NCBI RefSeq assembly: GCF_001570765.1
Contig: NZ_BCSH01000001.1
Coordinates: forward strand, 124,001-188,000
Origin: Nocardiopsis listeri NBRC 13360
GTDB taxonomy: Bacteria > Actinomycetota > Actinomycetes > Streptosporangiales > Streptosporangiaceae
DNA length: 64,000 nt
Direction: 5' to 3'
The notes under the pieces are model-generated. The model ran no database searches, was not told where the DNA came from, and was given only the letters and a program-made list of their open reading frames with translations. Each line of letters begins with the position of its first letter. Position 1 is the stretch's first letter. This document shows positions 8,663 through 17,076 of this stretch, piece after piece. Made by a program: the position numbers and the translations under genes.

Positions 8663-10378
8663 ATGCGTATCGGGAAGGCGCGTTACCTCGCCCCCGCTTT
8701 CGCGCTGGTGCTGTTGGCCAGTGCCTGCGCGAGCGACGACGGTCAGGACGAGGGCGACGCCCAAGCAGAGCAGGCGTCCCTGCCGGCCGAGGACCTCAAC
8801 CCCGCGGACCGCGACGACCTCCAGGACGGAGGTGACTTCATCTGGGCCCTGAGCGAGTACGAAGAGCAGCACAACATGCTCCACGTCCAGGGCAACAAGG
8901 GCGACGTGCGCCGAGTCATCGCCGCGGTCATGCCGTCCGTGACCCGTTATGACGCCGAGGGCGGGTTCGCTCCCAACGAGAACTACGTTCTCGACTACGA
9001 GGTCAGCGACGACGGCCTCGAAATCGACTACGTGCTCAACCCCGACGCGGTGTGGTCCGACGGTGAGCCCATCACCTGGGAGGACTACGAAGCCGTTGTC
9101 ACCACCATGAAGGGTGAGCGCGGCGACGACTTCGAGATCATCTCCACCGACGGTTACGAGTGGGTCGACGAGGTCGTCGAGGGTGAGGACGAGTACTCCT
9201 TCACCCTGAAGATGAGCGAGCCCTACGGTGAGTGGCCCACGCTCTTCCGTGAGTTGTACCCCAAGGAGTACATGGAGGACGCGGAGCTCTTCGCCGAGGG
9301 TTACAACAAGGACATCCCCGTCACCGCCGGTCCGTTCGGCGACGTGGAGTTCGACGACGTCGCCTCCCGCATCACCGTCCACAAGAACGAGGACTGGTGG
9401 GGAGAGGAGGCCAAGCTCGACCGCATCATCTTCGCGGGTCTGGACACCAGTGCCCAGGCCGGTGCCTTCGCCAACAGTGAGGTCGACGCCTTCTACCTCG
9501 GCTACGACGCCGCCGGCTACGAGCGCGTGAAGGACATGGAGGGTGAGGGCGCCTACTTCACCCGCGCCGTCAACCACGGTCACCGCTTCACCGCGCTGAA
9601 CGGCTCCAGCCCGCGTCTGGAGGACAAGAAGGTTCGTCAGGCCATCGCCCTGGCCATGGACCGCGACACCATGGCCGAGGTCGCCCTCGGCGCGGTGGAG
9701 TGGCCCATCACCGGTGAGGTCAACCGCCTCCTGCGCTCCAGCCAGAACGGTTACCAGGACAACAGCGGTGACCTGGGCGAGCGCGACCTCGACCGCGCCG
9801 CCGAGCTCCTGGACGAGGCCGGCTGGACCCTGGAGGACGGTGCGGAGTTCCGCACCAACGAGGACGGCGACAGCCTGACCCTGGCCTACGTTGCCTCCGA
9901 GGGCATGGACCTGGCCGTGGACGAGGCCGAGATGACCCAGCAGATGCTCGCCGAGGTGGGCGTCGAGGTCGACGTCCAACAGGTGCCGGCCAACGCGCTC
10001 TTCTCCGAGTACGTGACCCCCGGCAACTACGAGATGGTCACCTACGTCCTCACCGGCACCTCACCCTTCGGCGGCGACTCCAAGGGCAACTACGGCATGC
10101 CGCTGGACGAGGAGGGCGAGAACTGGGGCGCCAACAACAGCAAGCACTCCACCCCGGAGATCGACGAGCTGTTCGACGAGATGGTGGTCGAGACCGACCC
10201 GGACGAGTACGCCCGGATCGCCAACGAGATCGACGCCCTGCTGTGGGAAGAGGTCCTGACCATCCCGCTGTTCGAGCGTCCCGGCTTCTGGGTCATGAAG
10301 GACGACCTGCACAACTTCGGTGAGTTCGGTCTGGCCGCCGACTTCGTGTACGAGGACATCGGCTGGGCCGCGGAGTAA
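8663..10378 (+). CDS. Peptide-binding lipoprotein of the ABC transporter (SBP family 5)
   Basis: A 571-residue extracellular solute-binding protein. A lipoprotein signal (hydrophobic residues about 7-18, lipobox LLASAC) anchors it on the outer face of the membrane. The body has the family-5 fold features: the N-terminal segment with VLNPDAVWSDGEPITWEDYE, typical of DppA/OppA, and the C-terminal lobe. It is very acidic, which is common for secreted proteins of this group. It supplies the substrate to the two permeases; peptides are likeliest but cannot be proved from sequence. The start was chosen at the ATG 7 bases after AGGAGGG; an earlier in-frame ATG lacks such a site and would spoil the signal peptide. 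Confidence 0.93.
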   Translation: MRIGKARYLAPAFALVLLASACASDDGQDEGDAQAEQASLPAEDLNPADRDDLQDGGDFIWALSEYEEQHNMLHVQGNKGDVRRVIAAVMPSVTRYDAEGGFAPNENYVLDYEVSDDGLEIDYVLNPDAVWSDGEPITWEDYEAVVTTMKGERGDDFEIISTDGYEWVDEVVEGEDEYSFTLKMSEPYGEWPTLFRELYPKEYMEDAELFAEGYNKDIPVTAGPFGDVEFDDVASRITVHKNEDWWGEEAKLDRIIFAGLDTSAQAGAFANSEVDAFYLGYDAAGYERVKDMEGEGAYFTRAVNHGHRFTALNGSSPRLEDKKVRQAIALAMDRDTMAEVALGAVEWPITGEVNRLLRSSQNGYQDNSGDLGERDLDRAAELLDEAGWTLEDGAEFRTNEDGDSLTLAYVASEGMDLAVDEAEMTQQMLAEVGVEVDVQQVPANALFSEYVTPGNYEMVTYVLTGTSPFGGDSKGNYGMPLDEEGENWGANNSKHSTPEIDELFDEMVVETDPDEYARIANEIDALLWEEVLTIPLFERPGFWVMKDDLHNFGEFGLAADFVYEDIGWAAE

Positions 10379-10400
10379 CCTCCACGGTCGCTTCCGACCT

Positions 10401-10421
10401 CCGGGCGCGGTGAGCGCCCGG
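10401..10421 (+). terminator. Hairpin after the binding-protein gene
   Basis: A perfect 8-bp stem (CCGGGCGC / GCGCCCGG) with a 5-base loop, 22 bases past the stop. It is followed closely by a second hairpin, so the pair likely ends the transporter operon. Confidence 0.65.
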
Positions 10422-10437
10422 ACGGCCCGAACACCAC

Positions 10438-10479
10438 CAGAGGGCGTCGTTCCCCGAGCAAGGGGGAGGGCGCCCTCTG
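10438..10479 (+). terminator. Second hairpin ending the transporter operon
   Basis: A 9-bp stem (CAGAGGGCG / CGCCCTCTG) encloses an inner CCCC/GGGG pairing. There is no T tract. It stands between the transporter operon and the next gene in the same direction. Confidence 0.65.
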
Positions 10480-10581
10480 CCGTGCGCTGTCGGGGATGGC
10501 CGTGCCCAGACTCTCCCCGGGCCTGAGAGAATCGGTACGATTCGACACCCCCCTCCCTCCCCGCTCGTTGGAAAGTTCCAG

Positions 10582-11709
10582 ATGCGACTCCACCCTCTCG
10601 CCGCGTCCTGTCTCGTGGTCCTGCTGTGTGCGGCCCTGGTCTCCTGCTCCCGTTCCGAGGAAACCGCCGAGGAAACCGAGACGCCCACCGGCGCGGCGGT
10701 GAATCCGGACCCGGAGGACGTCGACGAGACCAGTCCACCGCCGCAGGAGTCACAGGAGGAATGGCCCTACGGCACCCCGGTGGGTTGGGCGGCCGAGCCC
10801 GGAACGGTGGAGGCGGTACCCGGCGATGACGGCGATGGCGGCGATGACGGCGAAGGCAGTGGGGACACGGAGGAAGCCGAGGATGGTACCGAGGGCGAGG
10901 ACACCGAACACCCCGGGGTGACCGGTGGCGCCGAAGGGGAGACCGTCACCGCCACCGACGCCGACGACCTCGCCGAACACCTCTCCTCCGACGAACCCCT
11001 CGTGGTGGAGGTCGAGGGCGACATCGACCTCGACGGCACCATCGCGGTCGGCTCCGACAAGACCGTCCTGGGGGTGGGCGAGGGCGCCGAACTGACCGAT
11101 GGTCGACTGGACGTCGACGGCTCCACGAACGTCATCGTCGCCAACGTCACCATGGACGTGGACGGCACCGCCATCGCCGTCCACGGCGACGCCCACCACG
11201 TGTGGGTGGACGGATCCACCTTCACCGGGGGAGACGACGACGCCCTGGTCATGGTGACCGACGGCGCCGACCACGTCACCCTGTCCTGGAACCACTTCGT
11301 CGAGGCCGAGGCCGCCGTCACCATCGGCTCCACCGAGGACGACACCGGCGCGCTGCGGGTGTCGGTCCACCACAACTTCTTCGACGGCACCACCTCCCGA
11401 CACCCGCGTGCCCGCAACGCCGAGCACGTCCACGTGTTCAACAACTACTTCCGGGACAACCCCGAGTACGGGGTCAGCTCCGCCCAAGGCTCCAAGGTGC
11501 TGGTCGAGGGCAACTACTTCGAACGCACCCCCCTGTCGGTCTCCAGCGAGGAGGAGGAACCCGGCGACGTCGTCACCCGTGACAACCTGCTGGTCGATTC
11601 CGAACAGCCCGAGCTGCGCGGCGAGGTCCCCGACCCGCCCTACGCCTACGAACTCGACGACACCGTCAGCGTCCCCGACCTGGTCACCGCGCGAGCCGGA
11701 ACGCTCTGA
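10582..11709 (+). CDS. Pectate-lyase-like (PL1) secreted lipoprotein
   Basis: A 375-residue lipoprotein: signal at residues 1-21 with lipobox LVSC, then about 100 residues of acidic, Gly/Glu/Asp-rich linker, then a right-handed beta-helix domain. The helix domain has the PL1 pectate lyase hallmarks: VWVDGSTF followed by an Asp cluster (GGDDDALV) in the calcium region, LSWNHF, and VSVHHNFFDGTTSRHPRAR with the Arg/Pro/Arg pattern of the catalytic region. PL1 enzymes cut polygalacturonate by beta-elimination. Anchoring by lipid and the long acidic linker are unusual for a degradative enzyme, so a role on cell-surface polysaccharide is also possible. ATG start; GTTGG-type ribosome site is weak. 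Confidence 0.75.
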   Translation: MRLHPLAASCLVVLLCAALVSCSRSEETAEETETPTGAAVNPDPEDVDETSPPPQESQEEWPYGTPVGWAAEPGTVEAVPGDDGDGGDDGEGSGDTEEAEDGTEGEDTEHPGVTGGAEGETVTATDADDLAEHLSSDEPLVVEVEGDIDLDGTIAVGSDKTVLGVGEGAELTDGRLDVDGSTNVIVANVTMDVDGTAIAVHGDAHHVWVDGSTFTGGDDDALVMVTDGADHVTLSWNHFVEAEAAVTIGSTEDDTGALRVSVHHNFFDGTTSRHPRARNAEHVHVFNNYFRDNPEYGVSSAQGSKVLVEGNYFERTPLSVSSEEEEPGDVVTRDNLLVDSEQPELRGEVPDPPYAYELDDTVSVPDLVTARAGTL

Positions 11710-11723
11710 ACCCGGCCGTCCCT

Positions 11724-12557
11724 TCAGTTGCCCACCGCGTGGTAGTCGTAGGTCTCCCCGTCCCCGTCGGCCGTCTCGTAGCTGAGCCGGCGGGGGTGGC
11801 CGTCCTCGTCGATCCACAGGTCGAACTCGGCGTCCGGTAGACGCGTCAACGTGTTGTCGCCGGTGTCGGGGTCGTAGCCGCCCATCGAAGCGGGGAAGTT
11901 CCCCGAGTATCGGTGCGCGGTGTGGGTGCTCGCCGGGACCCCCTCCGGTCCCCGTGGCAGACGCACCTCCTCGGTCTCCACCAGCTCCAGTCCCACGGCG
12001 GACTCCACCAGCGCGTCCATGGTGGCCAGGAGGAAATCCACCGAGCACAACCGCAGGTCCGCCTCGGTGGGCGGGTCCAGCAGGGTGAGCCCGTTCAACC
12101 CCTTCTCGGCGGTCATCAGGTGCCCCGATCCGGCGAGCTCGTAGCGGAACACCTCCACTTCCTCCTCGGTCCGGTGGTAGTGCTCGAACTCGACGTCGAG
12201 GTCCTCGCCCGCGCGGGCCCAACCCCGGCCCGCCTCCGTGCCCTGCGAGTACTGGGCGTAGCTCACCTGTACCGAGGGCGAGGATCTCAGCTCCTCCGCG
12301 GCCGCCTCCAGGACTGCCTCAGCGTCCGCGGGGTCGGCTTCCTCGGGTCGCTCCGCGGGTGGGCGGGCCCGTGGACTCGGGTGGTCCACCGGGGTGGACG
12401 CCCCCTGCGAACCACCGTCGAGGACCAGACGGGACACCCCCCAACCACTCGCGATGACCGTGAGACAGACCGCGACCACGAGCAGGGTCATCGGCCAGTC
12501 CGGGCTCTGCGCCGGAGCCTGGTCCGCCGGGTCGGTGAAAAGCATCGATGTCGACAC
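11724..12557 (-). CDS. Membrane-anchored extracytoplasmic protein, LppX/LolA-like shape (hypothetical)
   Basis: One N-terminal membrane segment (WPMTLLVVAVCLTVIASGWG) is followed by a Pro/Ala/Glu linker and a soluble, mostly beta-type domain of about 190 residues. The pattern (VQVSYAQYSQGTEAG, then alternating acidic strands, ending with WIDEDGHPRRLSYETADGDG) recalls the LppX/LprG or LolA-like lipoprotein fold used by many actinobacterial surface proteins, but I cannot assign a family firmly. The GTG start was preferred because GAGG lies 8 bases before it; an ATG four codons later is possible. It lies 64 bases downstream of a gene with a Flp-type leader and may act with it. Confidence 0.65.
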   Translation of the reverse strand: MSTSMLFTDPADQAPAQSPDWPMTLLVVAVCLTVIASGWGVSRLVLDGGSQGASTPVDHPSPRARPPAERPEEADPADAEAVLEAAAEELRSSPSVQVSYAQYSQGTEAGRGWARAGEDLDVEFEHYHRTEEEVEVFRYELAGSGHLMTAEKGLNGLTLLDPPTEADLRLCSVDFLLATMDALVESAVGLELVETEEVRLPRGPEGVPASTHTAHRYSGNFPASMGGYDPDTGDNTLTRLPDAEFDLWIDEDGHPRRLSYETADGDGETYDYHAVGN

Positions 12558-12621
12558 TGACAACGCCTCGTTTCTGCGGTTCGAAGTGAGGGGTGTACCG
12601 CTTACGGGGAGTACGACGCGG

Positions 12622-13335
12622 TCACTCACCGCTCCGTTCGAGTACGACACGCACATAATCCCCGCCGACACCGACGAAACGGAGGGTGTACTGGATCTCA
12701 GGGGACTCCAGATACCCCCGAAGGAAGCCGAAGGTCTCCGTTTCCGCCAGCGCCCGCAGCAGGCGTCGTGAACCGTGTTCCCACACCAGTCGCACCGCCG
12801 TGCGCGCCGCCACGGTCGAGTCGAACCTGCCCCCGGCGAACAGACCGTGGAGTTCCTCGGGGGTGAGTTGCAACAGCGTGGCCTCCAACAGGTCCGAATC
12901 CAACAGCCCCAACAGGGCGAGCACGCAGTCCACCCTGCCCACCGGGTCCGGGGTGGGCAGACAGCGCAGGACCGTCTCCGCGACCTCCACCGGGTCCAGG
13001 TCTGCGTCACCGAACGGTGTGCCTTCGTGGTCGGTCGTGGTCGATTCCGGGTCCAGGGCGCGCTCCGCGGCCGTTCCCCACGGCTCGGCCACCTGTGGTG
13101 CCACCACCGTGAGCGTGGCCGCGAGCGACGCGATGAGGGTCAGGAGCGCGGCGTACTCCAGCACCCCCGCGCCCTGGTCCGGGTGTGGCGGTTGGTCGCC
13201 CCGTGCTCTCGTGTCCCGGTCTCGGCGGGGCGAGTGGCGGCCCCGCCTCCTCGTTTCGCCATCCTCGTGCCGGGCCCGGAGCGGAACCCGAGCGCGCACG
13301 TGCGGTGCGGGCCGGCGGCGCGGCCCCTGGGTCAT
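12622..13335 (-). CDS. Flp-leader protein of unknown function (237 aa)
   Basis: A basic N-terminus of 55 residues, very rich in Arg, ends in DQG and is followed by AGVLEY and a hydrophobic stretch (AALLTLIASLAATLTVV). This is the class III (Flp/Tad) prepilin leader: cleavage after Gly55 with Glu at +5 and Tyr at +6. True Flp pilins are only about 50-70 residues; this one continues for 160 residues with an acidic linker and an all-helical domain with no match that I recognise. It should be processed by the prepilin peptidase and handled by the Tad apparatus encoded 30 kb away. The ATG was chosen because GGGAGGTGG lies just upstream. It overlaps the preceding ORF by 4 bases. Confidence 0.72.
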   Translation of the reverse strand: MTQGPRRRPAPHVRARVPLRARHEDGETRRRGRHSPRRDRDTRARGDQPPHPDQGAGVLEYAALLTLIASLAATLTVVAPQVAEPWGTAAERALDPESTTTDHEGTPFGDADLDPVEVAETVLRCLPTPDPVGRVDCVLALLGLLDSDLLEATLLQLTPEELHGLFAGGRFDSTVAARTAVRLVWEHGSRRLLRALAETETFGFLRGYLESPEIQYTLRFVGVGGDYVRVVLERSGE

Positions 13336-13706
13336 GCGCCCACCTCCCTGACCGGAGCTCCATGGGCGACGTCCAGCGCGGTCCGGGCCGGTGTGGTCGG
13401 CCGAACCCCTCGCGGCAGGGGCCGGTCGGCCGCCACGTGCGACCGTGTCCGGGTCATCCGGGTGCCCCGTGGGTACGGGTCCACACCCCACGGGTGGGCG
13501 GCTGTGCGGCCGAAGGCGACCGCGTCCCCTGCCGGCTCCGCCGACTCCGGCCGCAGGACGCCCGGTAGTGGCTCGCGGCCGGGAGGTGGCGTGCCCGACG
13601 ACACCGAGGATCCCCCTGGACGGCGAGGCCGCGGCGGGGGAGGGGCGCCATGGGGGCGGAGAAGGAGCGGGACGCTTCCGTGAGGTACGACGTGTTCTCG
13701 CGTCAT
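13332..13706 (-). CDS. Pro/Arg-rich ORF coupled to the Flp-leader gene (tentative)
   Basis: A 124-codon frame ends in an exact ATGA overlap with the start of the Flp-leader gene, the arrangement of translationally coupled genes. The product is rich in Pro, Arg and Gly with no membrane segment and no recognisable domain. An internal ATG near 13457 would give a 41-residue version. Its codon usage is less strongly GC-biased at third positions than its neighbours, and the ribosome site is poor, so it may be only an open stretch of untranslated leader. Confidence 0.3.
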   Translation of the reverse strand: MTREHVVPHGSVPLLLRPHGAPPPPRPRRPGGSSVSSGTPPPGREPLPGVLRPESAEPAGDAVAFGRTAAHPWGVDPYPRGTRMTRTRSHVAADRPLPRGVRPTTPARTALDVAHGAPVREVGA

Positions 13707-13813
13707 GTCTCAAGGTTCGGCGGCCCGGGTCATCCCGGCAAGCCCCGAGTCCGAACCTGTGGATAACCGCAAACTCCCTGTTCAGAGGGGGTTCTCGGTT
13801 ATGGTTCCCAGGA

Positions 13814-14908
13814 CTAGCGGAAGGGCGGTGGCCCGGCGGACAGGTGGATGTGGTCCACGTGGTTCTGCGTTGGACCGTCCCGGTACCCGGCGGACCTCTT
13901 CACGCCATCCCACGGTCCCACCGCGTCCCGCGCCGGATTCCAGATGTGGTAGTCGTAGATGATCCCCTTGACGTTCAGCTCCTGGTGGTTCTGGATGAGC
14001 CAGTCGATCACCTGGATGGCGGTGGCGTGCATGTCCGGCGTCGGCGTCCCGCCCAGCTCCGCCATCATGTAGTCCACGGCCTCGCCGTACCCGTGGTCGC
14101 TGCTGGCCTCGTCGCGGTAACCGCCCGCGGACAGGTAGAAGCCCGGGAACTGGTCGTTGAGCGCCTGATGGGCGGCGCACATCTGCGGGTGCAGGCCACC
14201 GAGGTTCTCGCAGTCCACGATCGCGCCTCCGCCGAACACCGAGTTCGGATCGAACTCGTACTGACCCTCCTGGTCGACCAGGTGCACGTCGAACAGCCCC
14301 GCGGCCTGGTCCGAGTCGCCCACCGGCGAACCGTCACAGTTCAGCCCGTCGTCGTCACGTCCACAGGCCGCGTCGAGTTCGATGATCGCGATCGCCGCGG
14401 CGCTGCCGAAGGACGTCTCGCTCATGTCCTCCTCGCCCTCGCAGACGATGTCGTTCCAGTGCCGCGAGGCGTCCGGCTCCAACTCCCGCTGGCACAGCGC
14501 ACCTCGTACCTCCACCCGGACGATGTTGCCGGAACGGCCCATCACGTTGTCACTGGCCCGGATGTCGGTGAGCACCGCCCCGTTCTCCCGCGCGAAGTCC
14601 TCAGCCCGAGACTCGGCGATCTCCTCGTCGTAGCGGGGCATCGGATAGGAACCACCGGCGAGCTGGTCGGACGCGCTGTCCCGCAGGGCGCTCACCGCGG
14701 CCAGGGCGGCGGCGTCCGCCGCGGTCTGGGCCTGGGAACGCTGGTCGTTGGCGAACCCCACCCGCACGAACAGCACGGTGAGCGCCAACAGGGCGATGGT
14801 CATGCCGAACAACAGCAGGATGTTGGCCTGGCCGTCGTCGCGGCGTCCCTGGAGATGCCGTCGACGCCGCGTTGGGGATCGTTCGGGACTGCGGAGGATA
14901 CGTCGCAT
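13814..14908 (-). CDS. TadG-like leader fused to a peptidoglycan-peptidase-like domain
   Basis: The first 70 residues have the TadG/pilus-assembly form: basic N-terminus, DDGQANILLLFGMTIALL, and then SQAQTAADAAALAAVSAL, the segment that characterises Tad-exported pseudopilin-like proteins. A middle region of about 180 residues follows with several Cys. The C-terminal ~100 residues resemble a metal-dependent D,D- or L,D-peptidase of the VanY/MepA type, with likely zinc ligands in SDHGYGEAVD (His272, Asp279) and NHVDHIH (His353, His355). Such enzymes cleave peptide cross-links in peptidoglycan. I infer a wall-acting protein delivered by Tad. The start at the ATG before RRILRSPERSP was preferred; the frame upstream lacks coding character. 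Confidence 0.75.
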   Translation of the reverse strand: MRRILRSPERSPTRRRRHLQGRRDDGQANILLLFGMTIALLALTVLFVRVGFANDQRSQAQTAADAAALAAVSALRDSASDQLAGGSYPMPRYDEEIAESRAEDFARENGAVLTDIRASDNVMGRSGNIVRVEVRGALCQRELEPDASRHWNDIVCEGEEDMSETSFGSAAAIAIIELDAACGRDDDGLNCDGSPVGDSDQAAGLFDVHLVDQEGQYEFDPNSVFGGGAIVDCENLGGLHPQMCAAHQALNDQFPGFYLSAGGYRDEASSDHGYGEAVDYMMAELGGTPTPDMHATAIQVIDWLIQNHQELNVKGIIYDYHIWNPARDAVGPWDGVKRSAGYRDGPTQNHVDHIHLSAGPPPFR

Positions 14909-15231
14909 GCTGGTCCGGGGGTCGTTCCCGCGGGGAGCGGGGCGGGGGCTCGGGCGGGGCCGCGCCCGACCCGAGGGCCAGGAACGGCACGGGGACGTAG
15001 GCGACCGAACACGAATCGCACACACCCCTGCGCCGGGCAGCTTAACCCGGGCGGTTCCACCGGTACAGGGTCGACCGGGGCGTAGCGTCCGGTGCGGGGT
15101 CGTCACCGCAGGTGGCGGCGGTGTCGCGTGGAGCGGGGTGACCACAGGCGGCCAGTGACCGCCTCGGGAGATCGCTCACGGCACTCACGTCACGCGGAGC
15201 CGGTCACGTGGTCTCGTTCGAAGGGACCCGG

Positions 15232-15603
15232 TCAGGGGGCAGGCGACCGACGACTGGCGCCGTCGAGGATGTGCGCGATCTCCTGGGCGGCGGCCCGGGC
15301 CGTCTCGGTGTCGGTGGCCTCCGCGGCCGCCAGTTCGAGCCGGGCCAGCCGGGCCGCCCGTCGTGGGCAGTCGCGCAACTCCACGAACACGCCCCACCGG
15401 CGCAGGAACATGCGCACCGGAATCGGGTCGCCGGTACGCGAACACAGGTCGCGGACATAGCGGTGTTGGATGTCGAAGGTCGACAGCGCTTCGGGGGACA
15501 CGCGACGCACCGCGGCGCGCAGGGCCTTCCCGTCGGCCGGCGGCTCCACCACGGGCACCTCGGGGACCGCGGACGGTTCGGGGCGCAGTGGCTCACGGGA
15601 CAT
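15232..15603 (-). CDS. DUF6247-like hypothetical protein
   Basis: A 123-residue soluble protein. The central part (VRRVSPEALSTFDIQHRYVR, then a segment with FLRRWGVFVEL) resembles the DUF6247 family, small actinobacterial proteins often encoded beside toxin-antitoxin-like or regulatory genes. Their function is not known. The C-terminus is an Ala-rich helix. The ATG was chosen because GAGGTGA stands 5 bases upstream; a GTG three codons earlier overlaps this ribosome site. It faces away from the membrane-protein gene at 16 kb. Confidence 0.6.
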   Translation of the reverse strand: MSREPLRPEPSAVPEVPVVEPPADGKALRAAVRRVSPEALSTFDIQHRYVRDLCSRTGDPIPVRMFLRRWGVFVELRDCPRRAARLARLELAAAEATDTETARAAAQEIAHILDGASRRSPAP

Positions 15604-15968
15604 TCGACTCACCTCTTCGCAGGTGGACCGGGGGACATGGGTAGAGCATGCGCTGTTCCCAGGGGTGGGACAAGCGAGATCGCGGAACCTGTGGAAAACT
15701 CCCCCCTCGGTCGTTGCGCCCATAAAAGCGGTGGCTCGCCCGGTGGCGCTTTGGGCGGAATGCGCTGGAACCGCCGCGTACGAAGGTGTTGGAAGGTGGC
15801 CGGACGCACAGGACCGAAACTCCCCGTGAGCGACCATGCGCTGTCCGAAACCCCTGGCCGTGGGAAGTCGCGCTCGGCCGAATCTAGGGCGGTCGACCGC
15901 GGCGTATTCTGCTGCCCAGACCATGGCCGCCCTCGGCCGTGGCCGAACGCACGGAGGGTCCAGCGGCC
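15604..15968. other. Divergent promoter region
   Basis: About 365 bases between divergent genes with no coding character. It presumably holds both promoters; no clear operator was found. Confidence 0.45.
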
Positions 15969-16376
15969 GTGAACCGTCCACCAGAACCCACGGAACAGCT
16001 CCCGACCACGCCCTACCCGCGCGCGGCCCTGGCCGCCTGCGCGGCGCCACCCGTGGCGGCCCTGTTGATCGGCCCACTGGCGCGGACCTTCGACGTCTTC
16101 GCGATCGAACTGCCCAACGGCGCCGTGTTGCCCATGGGGTACGTGGTGTTCCTGGTGGTCCTGTTCCCGCTGTTCATGCCACCCGACGTCCGCCACCTGG
16201 CCTCGCTGGTCTCCGCCGGGCTGCTCGCACCGTTGGCGGTGGTGTGGCTGCTGTGGTCCGCCCCGGTCGGGGTGTACCTGCTGCCGGTGGTGGGGTTGTC
16301 GTTGATCGCCTGGGCCGTCGACCACCCCGGACTTCTCGGCCGCACACAACACGCGGTCGCCCCCGGCGACGGGTAG
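15969..16376 (+). CDS. Small integral membrane protein (hypothetical)
   Basis: A 135-residue protein with four hydrophobic segments: AALAACAAPPVAALLIGPLA, MGYVVFLVVLFPLFMP, LASLVSAGLLAPLAVVWLLW and VGVYLLPVVGLSLIAWAV. The N-terminus is Pro-rich and likely cytoplasmic. No family is recognised. The GTG start was chosen for the GGAGG 11 bases upstream; another GTG 30 bases earlier would add ten residues. It is followed by the convergent GntR gene. Confidence 0.65.
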   Translation: MNRPPEPTEQLPTTPYPRAALAACAAPPVAALLIGPLARTFDVFAIELPNGAVLPMGYVVFLVVLFPLFMPPDVRHLASLVSAGLLAPLAVVWLLWSAPVGVYLLPVVGLSLIAWAVDHPGLLGRTQHAVAPGDG

Positions 16377-16479
16377 CGGTTCCGGTCAGGGGTGGTCGTC
16401 CCCGCCCGTGGGGGCGGCGTCGGGTCGGGCGGCCACGAAGGTGCCGCGCCCGTGCACCGTCACGATGATTCCGCGCCCG

Positions 16480-16716
16480 TCAGGCTTCTCGGCGTTTGAC
16501 GTAGGTGCCCTTGCCCTGGGACGTCACGACGAGGTCGCGTTCGATGAGGATCGCGTACGCCTCTCGTGCAGTGCGGCGGGAGACATCGAATCGGGTGCAG
16601 ACCTCCGCTTCCGAGGGAAGCCGGGAATTAGGTCGGTAGGTACCGTCCTCGATCTGTGCGGCGATGATGTCGGCGATCTGCCGGTACATCGGTTCGGGGC
16701 CTTCGAGTTCGTGCAT
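16480..16716 (-). CDS. GntR-type winged-helix regulator without effector domain (module A)
   Basis: At 78 residues this is only the DNA-binding domain of the GntR family. It begins MYRQIADIIAAQIEDG, then LPSEAEVCTRFDVSRRTARE (recognition helix region) and ends in the wing TSQGKGTYVKR. There is no ligand-binding domain. It is transcribed divergently from two small genes (16879-17462), and the same three-gene arrangement with homologous proteins recurs at 28.9-30.0 kb. This implies that it controls the divergent pair, probably by binding the spacer. What signal it reads is not evident. Confidence 0.88.
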   Translation of the reverse strand: MHELEGPEPMYRQIADIIAAQIEDGTYRPNSRLPSEAEVCTRFDVSRRTAREAYAILIERDLVVTSQGKGTYVKRREA

Positions 16717-16762
16717 AGTCCGACACTAAACGGGTCAGAACGGCCTGTAGCGGGACGTAACG

Positions 16763-16785
16763 AGACGTGACAAGTTGATACAAGT
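16763..16785. promoter_or_regulatory. Candidate GntR site and promoter region, module A
   Basis: Within the divergent spacer, AGACG is followed one base later by GACAAG. A direct repeat ACAAGT is spaced by 4 bases (16770-16775 and 16780-16785). The module B spacer contains GACAAG near AGACG too, on the opposite strand, which suggests a shared operator. Confidence 0.35.
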
Positions 16786-16878
16786 GCTTTACCGTTGGAA
16801 GACCCGCGAAAGACGGGACCCCGGCGACGTGTTAGCGCACGCCCCGGGGCCGTGGCCGACCTGAACAGACAGGACGAC

Positions 16879-17076
16879 ATGAAGACCCTAATGGCAATCC
16901 TCGCCCTCCTCGTACGACTGTTCCGGCCCAGCCGTGGCTGGCACACCACCTACGACACCTACCTGGGCGCCCTGCGCACCGAATTCAGCGTCGGCCGCGC
17001 ACGTCGCGCGCGCAGGGCCCGACGCGTACGTCGCTACGTCGAGTCCATCCCCGTCCTCGGGGAGGTGGCCGCATGA
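16879..17076 (+). CDS. Small basic protein with N-terminal hydrophobic segment (module A, gene 1)
   Basis: A 65-residue protein. It has a hydrophobic N-terminus (MKTLMAILALLVRLF) followed by RPSRGWHTTYDTYL and a run of Arg (RARRARRARRVRRYV). It is homologous to the 112-residue protein of module B, which shares LIRLSRPTRGAHTT and the Arg run ending RRYV but has an extra Pro-rich tail. The hydrophobic start may anchor it or be an amphipathic helix. Its stop overlaps the next gene's ATG (ATGA). No known family was recognised. AGGA lies 5 bases upstream of the ATG. Confidence 0.7.
   Translation: MKTLMAILALLVRLFRPSRGWHTTYDTYLGALRTEFSVGRARRARRARRVRRYVESIPVLGEVAA

Noticed and set aside
8471-9979. 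A 500-codon minus-strand frame opposite the binding-protein gene
   Set aside because: Complement of a real lipoprotein gene; no start site or domain.
13391-15085. A 564-codon plus-strand frame over the TadG-like gene
   Set aside because: The minus strand has the leader, Ala-rich TadG segment and peptidase-like motifs.
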